Made by a program: the position numbers and the translations under genes. From Plazaster borealis (Eukaryota; Echinodermata; Asteroidea; Forcipulatida; Labidiasteridae), in contig JAJGQC010000661.1 of the NCBI GenBank assembly GCA_021014325.1, positions 186,001-250,000 of the forward strand: a stretch of DNA of 64,000 bases. Direction: 5' to 3'. The notes under the pieces were generated by a model. That model ran no database searches, had not been told where the DNA came from, and worked only from the letters and a program-made list of their open reading frames with translations. Position 1 is the stretch's first letter. The number at the start of each line of letters is the position of its first letter. This document shows, piece after piece, positions 1 through 10,437 of the stretch.

Positions 1-284
1 CTCTTGAATAAATGTAGAATCCTATACTAAGTGAACAAACTGTGCAGACTATTCCCTCTCATCACAGTTTAACTAAAAATGTTGTGATGATGATTGTGCC
101 CATGTAATTGTACATGCGTAACCTACTCCTGCCGATAGGGGGTCATTTCAACTAATGAGTCATTTCAACTCAATATGGCAAGATTTGTGTGTATATTAAG
201 CTTATAACTTCCCCTCATATCAACAAGGAATTTCACAAGTTAGTAAGTAGGCCTTAAGCAAACTGAACCCACTTACAAAGAACA

Positions 285-523
285 GGGCCCAGCTTTATGG
301 CTCTGCTTACCACAAAACTTGTGCGCTTACAATCACCATTCTCCGCTTACTGTGCAAGCGCTGAATATTTGCGCAGGCTTTGAAGCGAAGAATATGTATC
401 ATGAGTTAGCACGCGCACAGGAAAAAATTACTGCTAAGCTGTGAAATATGCTTGACGTAAGCATATTTCCCGCTTCCGAAGCATCAATCTTTGCTTACAG
501 TAGCAGAGTCATGAAATTGGGCT
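285..523. mobile_element. GGGCCC-type MITE, copy 1
   Basis: The segment starts with GGGCCCAGCTTTATGGCTC and ends with the near inverse (GCAGAGTCATGAAATTGGGC). These are imperfect terminal inverted repeats of about 25 bp around a non-coding core rich in GCTTAC and GTAAGC. The same ends recur about ten times in the window, so this is a non-autonomous DNA transposon family. No transposase is visible. Confidence 0.75.
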
Positions 524-628
524 GGTCTCACAAGATTTGTACACATGAAGCTAACTTCCCCTCATGTATCAACAAGAAATTTCACAAGTTTGAAGTATAG
601 GCCTAACTAAACCCACTTACACAGAACA

Positions 629-851
629 GGGCAAAATTTCATGGCTCTGCTTACTGCCAAATTCAGTGCTTGTGAACACCATTCTCCGCTTACTGTGCAA
701 GCGCCAAATTGAATGCGCTAGCTTTGAAGCACACAAGTAAGAAAAATCCCTGCTAATAAGCTGTGAAATATGCTTGACGTAAGCGCAGAATTCACTGCTT
801 CTGTTAAGCGCCGAATCTTTGTTTCCAGAGCAGAGCCATGAAATTGGGCCC
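629..851. mobile_element. GGGCCC-type MITE, copy 2
   Basis: Same family as the copy at 285-523, ending in AGAGCCATGAAATTGGGCCC. The roughly 100 bp before each of these two copies also match (171-284 and 525-628, sharing TTCCCCTCAT and AATTTCACAAG). The MITE and its flank were therefore duplicated together as a tandem unit of about 345 bp. Confidence 0.75.
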
Positions 852-920
852 ATTTTCACAAGATTTTTCATGTGAAGCAAAGTTCCCTTCATATTAGGCT
901 TGGGGACTAGTGACATTTAC

Positions 921-1270
921 TACTCGTCTAGTCGCACCTCAAATAGTCGCAACTACGACACTTGTCGCGACTACTTTTTAATTCTCAAGGTGCATTGTGG
1001 CAATGTGTAACGCAAGCGCAATATAGTAAAATTCAAACTCGAAAGGAAAGGATTGTTTCACTGATGTCTGATTGTGTTTGAAGTAATTTATGTTGACGTG
1101 AAAGTCGTAAGCGACACAACTGGTTCACCAAACAGGTAGTCGCGACAATTTTTGTAGTAGTCGTGGCGGCATCAATAACCGAGTAGTTGAAAAATGGTAG
1201 TCGCAACTCAACTAATGATTTAATAGTTGCTACTATGACACTAGTCGCATTCGTCGCCCAGGTCTACTAT
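921..1270. repeat. Inverted TAGTCGC-rich repeat element
   Basis: Both ends are dense in TAGTCGC, GTCGCGACTAC and TAGTCGCAACT in opposing orientations (921-975 and 1134-1270), around an AT-rich centre. This looks like a small foldback or MITE-type element. No coding capacity and no recognised family. Confidence 0.5.
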
Positions 1271-1487
1271 ATCATGGAATTGCACGGGCCAAGTAAAGCC
1301 CGGTTCATAGCTCCTGCGAATGCGAAACAAATTTTTACGTCACAGGGCTGTTTTTGCAGCGAAATTTCGCAGGGAGTTGAGCACAAGTCAACTGAAGCAA
1401 ATTATTCGTTGCGAATTTGTGTCATAATTCGTATCGGGTTTGCATTCGCAGGAACACAAGTAAGTAAAGCAAACTAAACCCAGCGTA

Positions 1488-1738
1488 GGGCCCAGTTTGG
1501 TTCTGCTTATCCGCAAAATTTGTGCCGACGCGATCACCTTTCTCCGCTTACTGTGCAAGCGCCAAATATCTGCGCTAGCTTTAAAGCTATAAGAATGCAA
1601 ATTAGCGTTGAGGATATGCACACGCTCAAGCAAACTTTCCCTGCTAAGCTGTAAAATACGCTTAACGCAAGCGCAAAATTCCCTGCTTCCATAAGCGCCG
1701 ATTCTTTCCTTATAGTAAGCAGAGCCATGTAATTTCAA
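1488..1738. mobile_element. GGGCCC-type MITE, copy 3
   Basis: Third member in the first 2 kb. The left end is GGGCCCAGTTTGGTTCTGC and the right end reads AAGCAGAGCCATGTAATTTC, with the terminal GGGCCC lost. The core shares CTCCGCTTACTGTGCAAGCG with the other two copies. Confidence 0.7.
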
Positions 1739-1744
1739 TACGCT

Positions 1745-2283
1745 TCTTCAGAATCATTTCGCTTATTCTGAATAATTTTGCTGATTTGTAACCATTTCGC
1801 ATATTCGTTACGGTTTCGATCATTCGTAACCATTATGCTTGTTGATGTAGATTTGTAAAGTTAATTACACTAAACATTATATCATTCAATGATTCACCAC
1901 AAACACAAGACACATGAATGATAGTACACTTTCGATTTTTCATTCATAAAATGTGAATGAATCAATTCGCTTACTCAGAATCACTTTGCTGATTTGGAAT
2001 CAGTTCGCTTACTCTGAATTATATCGCTTATTCGGAATTAATTTGCTTATTCTGAATCATTTTGCTCATTTGTATTGTAACCATTTCGCTTTAGTAACGA
2101 TATCGCTCATTCGTAACCATTACGCTTGTTTAGATGATTTTCCCATCCAGGGAACTCGGCAAACTCCCACAAGGGGATATAAACGCCAAGCTGGCAACAG
2201 CCAATCTCTCTTGTTGATAAAGATTGTGAAGTTTCTTAATTACACTTAACAATACATCATCACTGATTCACCACAAGACAGTG
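1745..2283. repeat. Duplicated block of TTCGCTTATTCTGAAT-type short repeats
   Basis: Two related blocks (1745-1915 and 1965-2283) hold degenerate tandem copies of a motif of about 20 bp (for example TTCGCTTATTCTGAAT and TTTGCTGATTTG). Each is followed by a similar tail containing AATTACACT and GATTCACCACAA. The block was therefore duplicated as a whole. No gene is supported here. Confidence 0.55.
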
Positions 2284-2689
2284 TATGCCGTGTAAACTTC
2301 CAAATCTCGGGAGGTATTCGTCCGTGCACGGTCCACTTTTACTCATACGGAGTATTATGATGCCTAGATCGAAGCCAAATAATTAAGTAAAGAAACAAGT
2401 GTTTATGTTCCACATAGGTTTGTCTTCAGTGATAAGTTTCAGAAAGAAAATGCTGGCACTTTGTGGTGATTGACAACACACATAAAGCGAAAAACTGCAA
2501 AAATAGCGCTAGCGGCGCTATGCTGAGCGAGGACAAAACAATGATCGCTTTATTTTCCGGGAAAATAAAATTCTCAGGAGCCAAAAATTGGAAAAAGAAT
2601 ATGTGGTACTGTTCGTTTTAATTTAGGTACAAATTGCTTATTGTTAAAAAAAATGTAAAATGTATGCCTCAAGATATTGAAATCGTCGA
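2284..2689. other. No gene recognised
   Basis: AT-rich sequence with no long open frame, no clear splice-bounded exon and no recognised repeat. Confidence 0.5.
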
Positions 2690-2765
2690 GATTCCCGGAG
2701 GATTCGAACTGTGATCACTGGCTTGGTAATTAACACGGTAAACCGCGGTGCCATCGGACCATCAA
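2690..2765 (-). repeat. tRNA-derived sequence, probable SINE head
   Basis: The minus strand carries a good pol III B box (AGTTCGAATCC, 2700-2710) about 40 nt downstream of an A-box-like TGGTCCGATGGCACCGCGG (2743-2761). Spacing fits a tRNA-type promoter. The acceptor stem does not pair well, so I read it as a decayed tRNA-derived SINE head rather than a working tRNA gene. Confidence 0.5.
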
Positions 2766-2960
2766 CACATTTGGCGGGATTTAAGACCTTATATAGTTAC
2801 TGTATATTTTGAATAGACTCGTTGAAAGTCTGCCGTTGATGCAGTCTCATGCCAACAGTACAAAAACTACGACAGCATCGGGCGCAAACGGCCTCGGGAC
2901 TTAGTACGAGTTTACACTGTTCTTCACTACTTTGTACACAGATACGAAACGCGCTATAAA

Positions 2961-2979
2961 TGATGTCATGATGACGTGA
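2961..2979. repeat. Imperfect CRE-like palindrome
   Basis: TGATGTCATGATGACGTGA is a degenerate version of a TGACGTCATCATGACGTCA-type palindrome that recurs at 14317, 49321 and 55145. It is probably part of a dispersed repeat; binding by CREB-type factors is only possible. Confidence 0.35.
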
Positions 2980-3348
2980 GATATAAAATTACTTCATTGT
3001 GCACAACTTCAATACCCAGAGAGTCAACATCTGAAGAAAATTTGAAAATTGGACGTTTAATTTAGGGAGATATGGTGGTAACAAGGTTGCCTAATTAAAT
3101 ATTCATGTCATTATAACCCAGCTAATTGATTAAGAAATTAAACAGTATAACATTTTGTGATTAAGTTATGTAATAAGCTTCGATTCAATATAGGACTAAA
3201 GTCTGTCATTTCTACTGTTTCTAAGATTACGAATAAACAAAAATCGTTTGTTAAACCTATGGCGTTTTGACAGATACAAAAAAACGTTTGTAAAACGTTT
3301 TGAAAATCTCGACGAAATCAATACCTGTTCCGACTGAACAGCTAATAA

Positions 3349-3656
3349 CATATGCATAAAATAATAAGCCTGTGAAAATTTGGGCTCAATTGGTCATCGA
3401 AGTTGCAAGGAAATGATGAAAGAAAAACACCCTTGTTGTACAAATTCGTGTGCTTTCAGATAGGAATAAAAACTTTTGCAAGAAGTTTTTATTATTTTAG
3501 TGAGAAATTACCTCTTTCTCAAAAACTATGTTACTTCAGAGGAGTCGTTTCTCCCAAAGTTTTATATTATCAACAGCTCTCTGTTGCTCGTTACCAAGTC
3601 AGTTTTTATGCTAATATATATTTTGAGTAATTACCAAACGTGTACGATGCCTTTAA
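3349..3656. mobile_element. TTAA MITE (ACACGTTTGG family), left-truncated
   Basis: The right end reads AATTACCAAACGTGTACGAT followed by GCCTTTAA, the inverse of the family start TTAAAGGCA(C/T). The body matches the copies at 30150, 57549 and 59259 in inverse orientation (GCCTGTGAAAATTTGGGC, TGCAAGAAGTTTTTATT). The left terminus is missing. Confidence 0.75.
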
Positions 3657-4947
3657 GCACAAAATGTAGCTAAGTATAACAAAATAATGCTCACCATAAT
3701 TACTAACAAAAATACCTTGTCCCTTGTACTTTCTTCGACTGGTATCCTGCTCAGGTTGCTTAACAGAAAATTGTTAAGCACTGTTTTTCTGCTTATGCAG
3801 CTCTGAAATTGGGCCCAGACCACAGGCCTCTGTGAGTACATTTAACCTGTATTACATGTACCTTACAAACAAAAAGTTCAGCAGTCCAATGTTTTTTTTC
3901 AATCACATTCATCAAAGATTTACTTATCCATATTTTAATTCAAACCTCTTCCTAAAAAATTTGCTATTAAGTATAAACAAGGAAAAAACACACCAACAAA
4001 ACAAAAACAGTTATGTTCCAGTATTATATTAGCTATGAATTCAAGACCTGATATGTACACCACATTACAATGGTTTGAGTGCAGATGGGCTGCTGTTTGA
4101 CTTAACATATTGGGTGAGGTTTTTTTATCAACTTCCAATTCAAATGAGAATAATAACTAATAATAATAGTATAAACTAGTTTTTATATAGCAGTTTATCC
4201 ACGAGCATCACAAAGCCCTTATCATTAAATATAAATTGTCCTTTATGATAGACAATATTGTGTTTGTTTTCATTTATTCATTTTATCAACCAATTATATC
4301 CTGGTCAATTTACTCCGTCTGAAACCAGATTTAAAGAAAGGAAAAAAGCCCCCAAAACCTAGATATGCAAATCAAGTCTTCAGTTCCGCAAGGAAGCTTT
4401 TCATTTTCAATAACTTCCAAATACTGTATTCTTTGTCTGTAAATCAGAAGAGTATTGTTACTGCAATATTATTTTCCCATAAACAAAAAAATGCAAACGC
4501 TAATGTCAAATAAATGAATTAATGCAACAATCAAAACTGTGTGGGCTGATAAATAAGTACATTTGGTGCAGGGCTCGAATTATACACTGGACCGCAGGTC
4601 CGAGGCCAGTGATTTTTCAGTCGGGCCAGTGAACTCGTGACCGGATCTGTCAGTCTTGTGTTTTTCAATTCAATAGCAACACCTCACTGTGTAATATCTT
4701 TAACAAAAACAAATCAAGTGATGATTGTACGTTACTTTTCATATGCCTACATTCGTTTCCAAACACCTAGAGTTTGTATTACAAACTCTAAATTTCTAGT
4801 TTTTTCTTTAATTTTGTATCAGAGTAAATGTGCTGGGTCTTTTTTCATATTTATTTTTAATATTCTAAGCAAAGTGTTGCCCTGTGATGCTGCGGTGACC
4901 ATAGTGTTGTAAACTGAAATAAATAATTTATTTTTTCTGCAAACAGA
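3657..4947. other. Non-coding stretch with one MITE end
   Basis: 3735-3818 contains a right-end fragment of the GGGCCC-type MITE (CTCTGAAATTGGGCCCAGA). Around 4570-4640 there is a short GC-richer repeat-like patch with the palindromic run GGACCGCAGGTCC. The rest is AT-rich with only short open frames, none of which resembles a protein family. Confidence 0.5.
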
Positions 4948-5046
4948 AAGGCACGCAGAAGCTTCATCTACGCCGATGACATCGTCATAATGGCACAATC
5001 CAGAGAATTTAGTGACGTGGAAGACACCCTGATGTCCTCATTAAAG
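4948..5046 (+). pseudogene. LINE reverse transcriptase fragment, YADD segment
   Basis: Frame 1 translates to a segment containing FIYADDIVIMAQ, the catalytic YADD box of a non-LTR retrotransposon reverse transcriptase (codons for YADD at 4969-4980). The frame is open from about 4948 to the MITE at 5041. Upstream homology stops abruptly at TTTTTTCTGCAAACAG, so the element is 5'-truncated. The rest of the RT resumes at 5384 after the MITE. Clade is uncertain; the downstream PVYLGVTLDRTLTYK style suggests a Jockey/RTE-type invertebrate LINE. Confidence 0.85.
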
Positions 5047-5383
5047 GTATTGTACACGTTTGGAAACAGCTCAAAATCAGTGTCCACATTTTGTGTGATT
5101 CAACATATGCATGAACAAACAAACCTGTGAAAGTTTGAGCTCAATTGGTCATCGAGATCACGAGAAAATAGTGAAAAGAGACCTTATGTGTTTTCTGTTT
5201 TTTCAAAATATCGCGCGTGATAAAAACTATTGTTTTACTCATTTCTCAGAAATGATATCATTTTAGGCAGAAATATTTTAAGGAACCCCTTCAACCATTA
5301 CTTACTTTAAATCATGTAAGTTATGTGTGAATCTGTGAACATTTGTGTTTTTCGATCTTACCTATAGTGTACAGGGCCTTTAA
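5041..5383. mobile_element. TTAA MITE inserted in the LINE reverse transcriptase
   Basis: Starts TTAAAGGTATTGTACACG and ends GTACAGGGCCTTTAA, with TTAA at both borders (5041-5044 and 5380-5383). Removing the insert with one TTAA makes the RT frame continuous across the junction (codons for Ser-Leu-Arg-Gly). This shows directly that TTAA is the duplicated target. TTAA targets are typical of piggyBac- and Kolobok-type transposases. Confidence 0.85.
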
Positions 5384-5660
5384 GAGGCCTCACCACTTAC
5401 TACCACATCAACCAACTCCGCCCGAACCCTGCCAAGACCCAAGTCACTGCCTTCCACCTGCAGTACAGGGATGCGGGTAGACATCTCACCATCAGATGGG
5501 ATGGTGTACTCCTGAACCACTGCGATAATCCAGTCTACCTCGGTGTGACCCTTGACCGCACACTGACATACAAGGTTCACATAATGAACACCAAGGCTAA
5601 AGTAAACACCAGGAATGCCTTCATCAGGAAAGTCACCCATTCCAAAAGGGTAGTAGCAGA
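5384..5660 (+). pseudogene. LINE reverse transcriptase, C-terminal palm/thumb segment
   Basis: Continues the RT after the MITE. Visible family motifs are LRPNPAKTQVTAFHL and then PVYLGVTLDRTLTYKVH followed by an RNAFIRK-like stretch, typical of invertebrate non-LTR RTs. Homology ends near 5655, where a Trp-Gly motif would be expected, and low-complexity 3' sequence follows. The element is therefore deleted internally and dead. Fragments of the still more C-terminal region recur downstream within the satellite and at 14.6-15.15 kb. Confidence 0.85.
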
Positions 5661-5810
5661 CCCAGGCTGCTTATTTGTAATCTGCTTACTTGTTTTTCTA
5701 ATGTATCTTTCACTCATTGTATATTTTATTGTTCACTTAATGCACTTAGAGGCTTTTGCATTAGGTGCTTTTCAAATGTCTTTATTATTATTATTATTAT
5801 TTTCTACCAT
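5661..5810 (+). repeat. LINE-type 3' tail with ATT microsatellite
   Basis: GCTTTTGCATTAGGTGCTTT runs into a run of TTA/ATT triplets, the usual 3' end form of many invertebrate LINEs and their SINEs. It links the RT fragment to the satellite, whose units carry a similar ATT tract. Confidence 0.5.
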
Positions 5811-6113
5811 CCGCACCACTTTCATTATTATTATTATTCATTGTATAATTGTCTTTGTGTTCTATATTTCTCTTTTGTTGCTTATGTGTTTTGTTTTTTT
5901 GGTTCTGCGCCTCGGAATAGGGTCTTGTACTCTAGATCTAGATAGATGGCGCCGCGGAATAGGGTCTTGTACACTAGATCTAGATAGATGGCGCATTATA
6001 AATGCATTATTATTAGGTGTTCGGCTCATCAGCCGAAAACCTATTGTTATTGTTAAGTTTTGGGGGGTTTTCTGCCTCTTCTTCTTCTCCCTGAACCTTC
6101 TCTTGCAGATTTC

Positions 6114-6249
6114 GCTGTTACCAGTCGGGCAGAACGGTCAAGGCAGCCATTCCAGCAGCAGCTCATCTCTGTTTGACCACCCACCAGTAACCCCCCCGTC
6201 TGCAATCAAGGAGAGTTTCATCACTTCGACCCTACGACTTGAGAGAGCG
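6114..6249 (+). pseudogene. Captured LINE ORF C-terminal segment, copy A
   Basis: Reads AVTSRAERSRQPFQQ and, after a frame change, HPPVTPPSAIKES, matching the LINE C-terminal region also present three times at 14.63-15.15 kb. The frame change and an in-frame stop show it is not functional. It follows a strong polypyrimidine tract ending TTGCAG at about 6108. Confidence 0.65.
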
Positions 6250-7477
6250 CAATCCAAAGGTAGTAATCCAATGGTAGTAAAAACACTGGAAGTTCCGAAC
6301 TTAATTGCGAAAAGGGACTTGGACACATGCACGTGGCATGTGGGACTTACTTTCGGCCATGGTTATGGCCTATTAAAACCTATTGTTATCATCCACACCA
6401 CTTTCATTATTATTATTATTCATTGTATAATTGTCTTTGTGTTCTATATTTCTCTTTTGTTGGTTATATGTTTTGTTTTTTTGGTTTTGCGCCTGGGAAT
6501 CGGGTCTTGTACACGAGATCTAGATAGATGGCGCATTAAAAATGCATTATTATTAGGTGTTCGGCTCATTAGCCAAAAACCTATGGTAGTGAAAACACTG
6601 GAAGTTCCGAAATTAATTGCGAAAAGGGACTTGGACACATGCACGTGGCATGTGGGAGTTACTTCCGGCCATGGTTATGGCCTATTAAAACCTATTTTTA
6701 TCTATATTTCCTATTTTGTTGCTTATATGTTTGTTTGTTTTTGGTTCTGCGCGCGAATAGGGTCTTGTACACTAGATCTAGATAGATGGTGCATTATAGT
6801 GCATTATTATTAGGTGTTTGGCTCATTAGCCAAAAACCTATGGTAGTAAAAACACTGGAAGTTCGAACTTAATTGCGAAAAGGGACTTGGACACATGCAC
6901 GTGGCATGTGGGACTTACTTCGGCCATGGTTATGGCCTATTAAAACCTATTGTTATCATCCACACCACTTTCATTATTATTATTATTCATTGTATAATTG
7001 TCTTTGTGTTCTATATTTCTCTTTTGTTGGTTATATGTTTTGTTTTTTGGTTCTGCGCCTTGGAATCGGGTCTTGTACACTAGATCTAGATGGATGGCGC
7101 ATTATAAATGCATTATTATTAGGTGTTCGGCTCATTAGCCAAAAACCTATGGTAGTGAAACACGGGAAGTTCAGAACTTAATTGCGAAAAGGGACTTGGA
7201 CACATGCATGTGGCATGTGGGAGTTACTTCCGGCCATGGTTATGGCCTATTAAAACCTAGTGTTATCTATATTTCCTCTTTTGTTGCTTATATGTTTGTT
7301 TGTTTTTGGTTCTGCGCCTCGGAATAGGGTCTTGTACACTAGATCTAGATAGATGGTGCATTATAATGCATTATTATTAGGTGTTCGGCTCATCAGCCGA
7401 AAACCTATTGTTATTGTTAAGTTTTGGGGGGTTTTCTGCCTCTTCTTCTTCTCCCTGAACCTTCTCTTGCAGATTTC

Positions 7478-7613
7478 GCTGTTACCAGTCGGGCAGAACG
7501 GTCAAGGCAGCCATTCCAGCAGCAGCTCATCTCTGTTTGACCACCCACCAGTAACCCCCCCGTCTGCAATCAAGGAGAGTTTCATCACTTCGACCCTACG
7601 ACTTGAGAGAGCG
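7478..7613 (+). pseudogene. Captured LINE ORF C-terminal segment, copy B
   Basis: Apparently identical to the copy at 6114, at an offset of 1364 bp. It was copied as part of a higher-order satellite duplication rather than by a new insertion. Confidence 0.65.
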
Positions 7614-10300
7614 CAATCCAAAGGTAGTAATCCAATGGTAGTAAAAACACTGGAAGTTCCGAACTTAATTGCGAAAAGGGACTTGGACACATGCACGTGG
7701 CATGTGGGACTTACTTTCGGCCATGGTTATGGCCTATTAAAACCTATTGTTATCATCCACACCACTTTCATTATTATTATTATTCATTGTATAATTGTCT
7801 TTGTGTTCTATATTTCTCTTTTGTTGGTTATATGTTTTGTTTTTTTGGTTTTGCGCCTGGGAATCGGGTCTTGTACACGAGATCTAGATAGATGGCGCAT
7901 TAAAAATGCATTATTATTAGGTGTTCGGCTCATTAGCCAAAAACCTATGGTAGTGAAAACACTGGAAGTTCCGAAATTAATTGCGAAAAGGGACTTGGAC
8001 ACATGCACGTGGCATGTGGGAGTTACTTCCGGCCATGGTTATGGCCTATTAAAACCTATTTTTATCTATATTTCCTATTTTGTTGCTTATATGTTTGTTT
8101 GTTTTTGGTTCTGCGCCGCGGAATAGGGTCTTGTACACTAGATCTAGATAGATGGTGCATTATAGTGCATTATTATTAGGTGTTTGGCTCATTAGCCAAA
8201 AACCTATGGTAGTAAAAACACTGGAAGTTCCGAACTTAATTGCGAAAAGGGACTTGGACACATGCACGTGGCATGTGGGACTTACTTCCGGCCATGGTTA
8301 TGGCCTATTAAAACCTATTGTTATCATCCACACCACTTTCATTATTATTATTATTCATTGTATAATTGTCTTTGTGTTCTATATTTCTCTTTTGTTGGTT
8401 ATATGTTTTGTTTTTTGGTTCTGCGCCTTGGAATCGGGTCTTGTACACTAGATCTAGATGGATGGCGCATTATAAATGCATTATTATTAGGTGTTCGGCT
8501 CATTAGCCAAAAACCTATGGTAGTGAAACACGGGAAGTTCAGAACTTAATTGCGAAAAGGGACTTGGACACATGCATGTGGCATGTGGGAGTTACTTCCG
8601 GCCATGGTTATGGCCTATTAAAACCTAGTGTTATCTATATTTCCTCTTTTGTTGCTTATATGTTTGTTTGTTTTTGGTTCTGCGCCTCGGAATAGGGTCT
8701 TGTACACTAGATCTAGATAGATGGTGCATTATAATGCATTATTATTAGGTGTTCGGCTCATTAGCCAAAAACCTATGGTAGTAAAAACACTGGAAGTTCC
8801 GAATTTAATTGCGAAAAGGGACTTGGACACATGCACGTGGTATGTGGGACTTACTTCCGGCCATGGTTATGGCCTATTAAAACCTATTGTTATGATCCAC
8901 ACCACTTTCATTATTACTATTATTCATTGTATAATTGTCTTTGTGTTCTATATTTCTCTGTTGTTGGTTATATGTTTTGTTTTTTGGTTCTGCGCCTTGG
9001 AATCGGGTCTTGTACACTAGATCTAGATAGATGGCGCATTATAAATGCATTATTATTAGGTGTTCGGCTCATTAGCCAAAAACCTATGGTAGTAAAAACA
9101 CTGGAAGTTCCGAACTTAATTGCGAAAAGGGACTTGGACACATGCACATGGCATGTGGGAGTTACTTCCGGCCATGGTTATGGCCTATTAAAACCTATTG
9201 TTATCTATATTTCCTATTTTGTTGCTTATATGTTTGTTTGTTTTTGGTTCTGCGCCTCGGAATAGGGTCTTGTACACTAGATCTAGATAGATGGTGCATT
9301 ATAATGCATTATTATTAGGTGTTTGGCTCATTAGCCAAAAACCTATGGTAGTAAAAACACTGGAAGTTCCGAACTTAATTGCGAAAAGGGACTTGGACAC
9401 ATGCACGTGGCATGTGGGACTTACTTCCGGCCATGGTTATGGCCTATTAAAACCTATTGTTATCATCCACACCACTTTCATTATTAATATTATTCATTGT
9501 ATAATTGTCTTTGTGTTCTATATTTCCTCTTTTGTTGCTTATATGTTTGTTTGTTTTTGGTTCTGCGCCTAGGAATAGGGTCTTGTACACTAGATCTAGA
9601 TAGATGGTGCATTATAATGCATTATTATTAGGTGTTCGGCTCATTAGCCAAAAAACCTATGGTAGTAAAAACACTGGAAGTTCCGAACTTAATTGCGAAA
9701 AGGGACTTCGACACATGCATGTGGCATGTGGGAGTTACTTCCGGCCATGGTTATGGCCTATTAAAACCTATTGTTATCATCCACACCACTTTCATTATTA
9801 TTATTATTCATTGTATAATTGTCTTTGTGTTCTATATTTCTCCTTTGTTGGTCTATGTTTTGTTTTTTTGGTTCTGCGCCTCGGAATCGGGTCTTGTACA
9901 CTAGATCTAGATAGATGGCGCATTATAAATGCATTATTATTAGGTGTTCGGCTCATTAGCCAAAAACCTATGGTAGTGAAAACACTGGAAGTTCCGAACT
10001 TAATTGCAAAAAGGGACTTGGACACATGCACATGGCATGTGGGAGTTACTGCCGGCCATGGTTATGGCCTATTAAAACCTATTGTTATCTATATTTCCTA
10101 TTTTGTTGCTTATATATTTGTTTGTTTTTGGTTCTGCGCCTCGGAATAGGGTCTTGTACACTAGATCTAGATAGATGGCGCATTATAAATGCATTATTAT
10201 TAGGTGTTCGGCTCATCAGCCGAAAACCTATTGTTATTGTTAAGTTTTGGGGGGTTTTCTGCCTCTTCTTCTTCTCCCTGAACCTTCTCTTGCAGATTTC

Positions 10301-10437
10301 GCTGTTACCAGTTGGGCAGAACGGTCAAGGCAGCCATTCCAGCAGCAGCTCATCTCTGTTTGACCACCCACCAGTAACCCCCCCGTCTGCAATCAAGGAG
10401 AGTTTCATCACTTCGACCCTACGACTTGAGAGAGCGC
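10301..10437 (+). pseudogene. Captured LINE ORF C-terminal segment, copy C
   Basis: Third copy, differing by single bases (for example AGTTGGGCAG instead of AGTCGGGCAG). It is flanked by ordinary array units on both sides and keeps the same upstream polypyrimidine-CAG. Confidence 0.65.

Noticed and set aside
6020..6046. Hammerhead-ribozyme-like CTGATGA on the minus strand of the array hairpin
   Set aside because: No stem II and no conserved GAAA/NUH arrangement follow, and most units read CTAATGA instead, which would abolish the core.
5545..6813. 422-codon open frame
   Set aside because: Only the first 35 or so codons are LINE reverse transcriptase; the rest runs through the satellite array and recurs with every higher-order unit.
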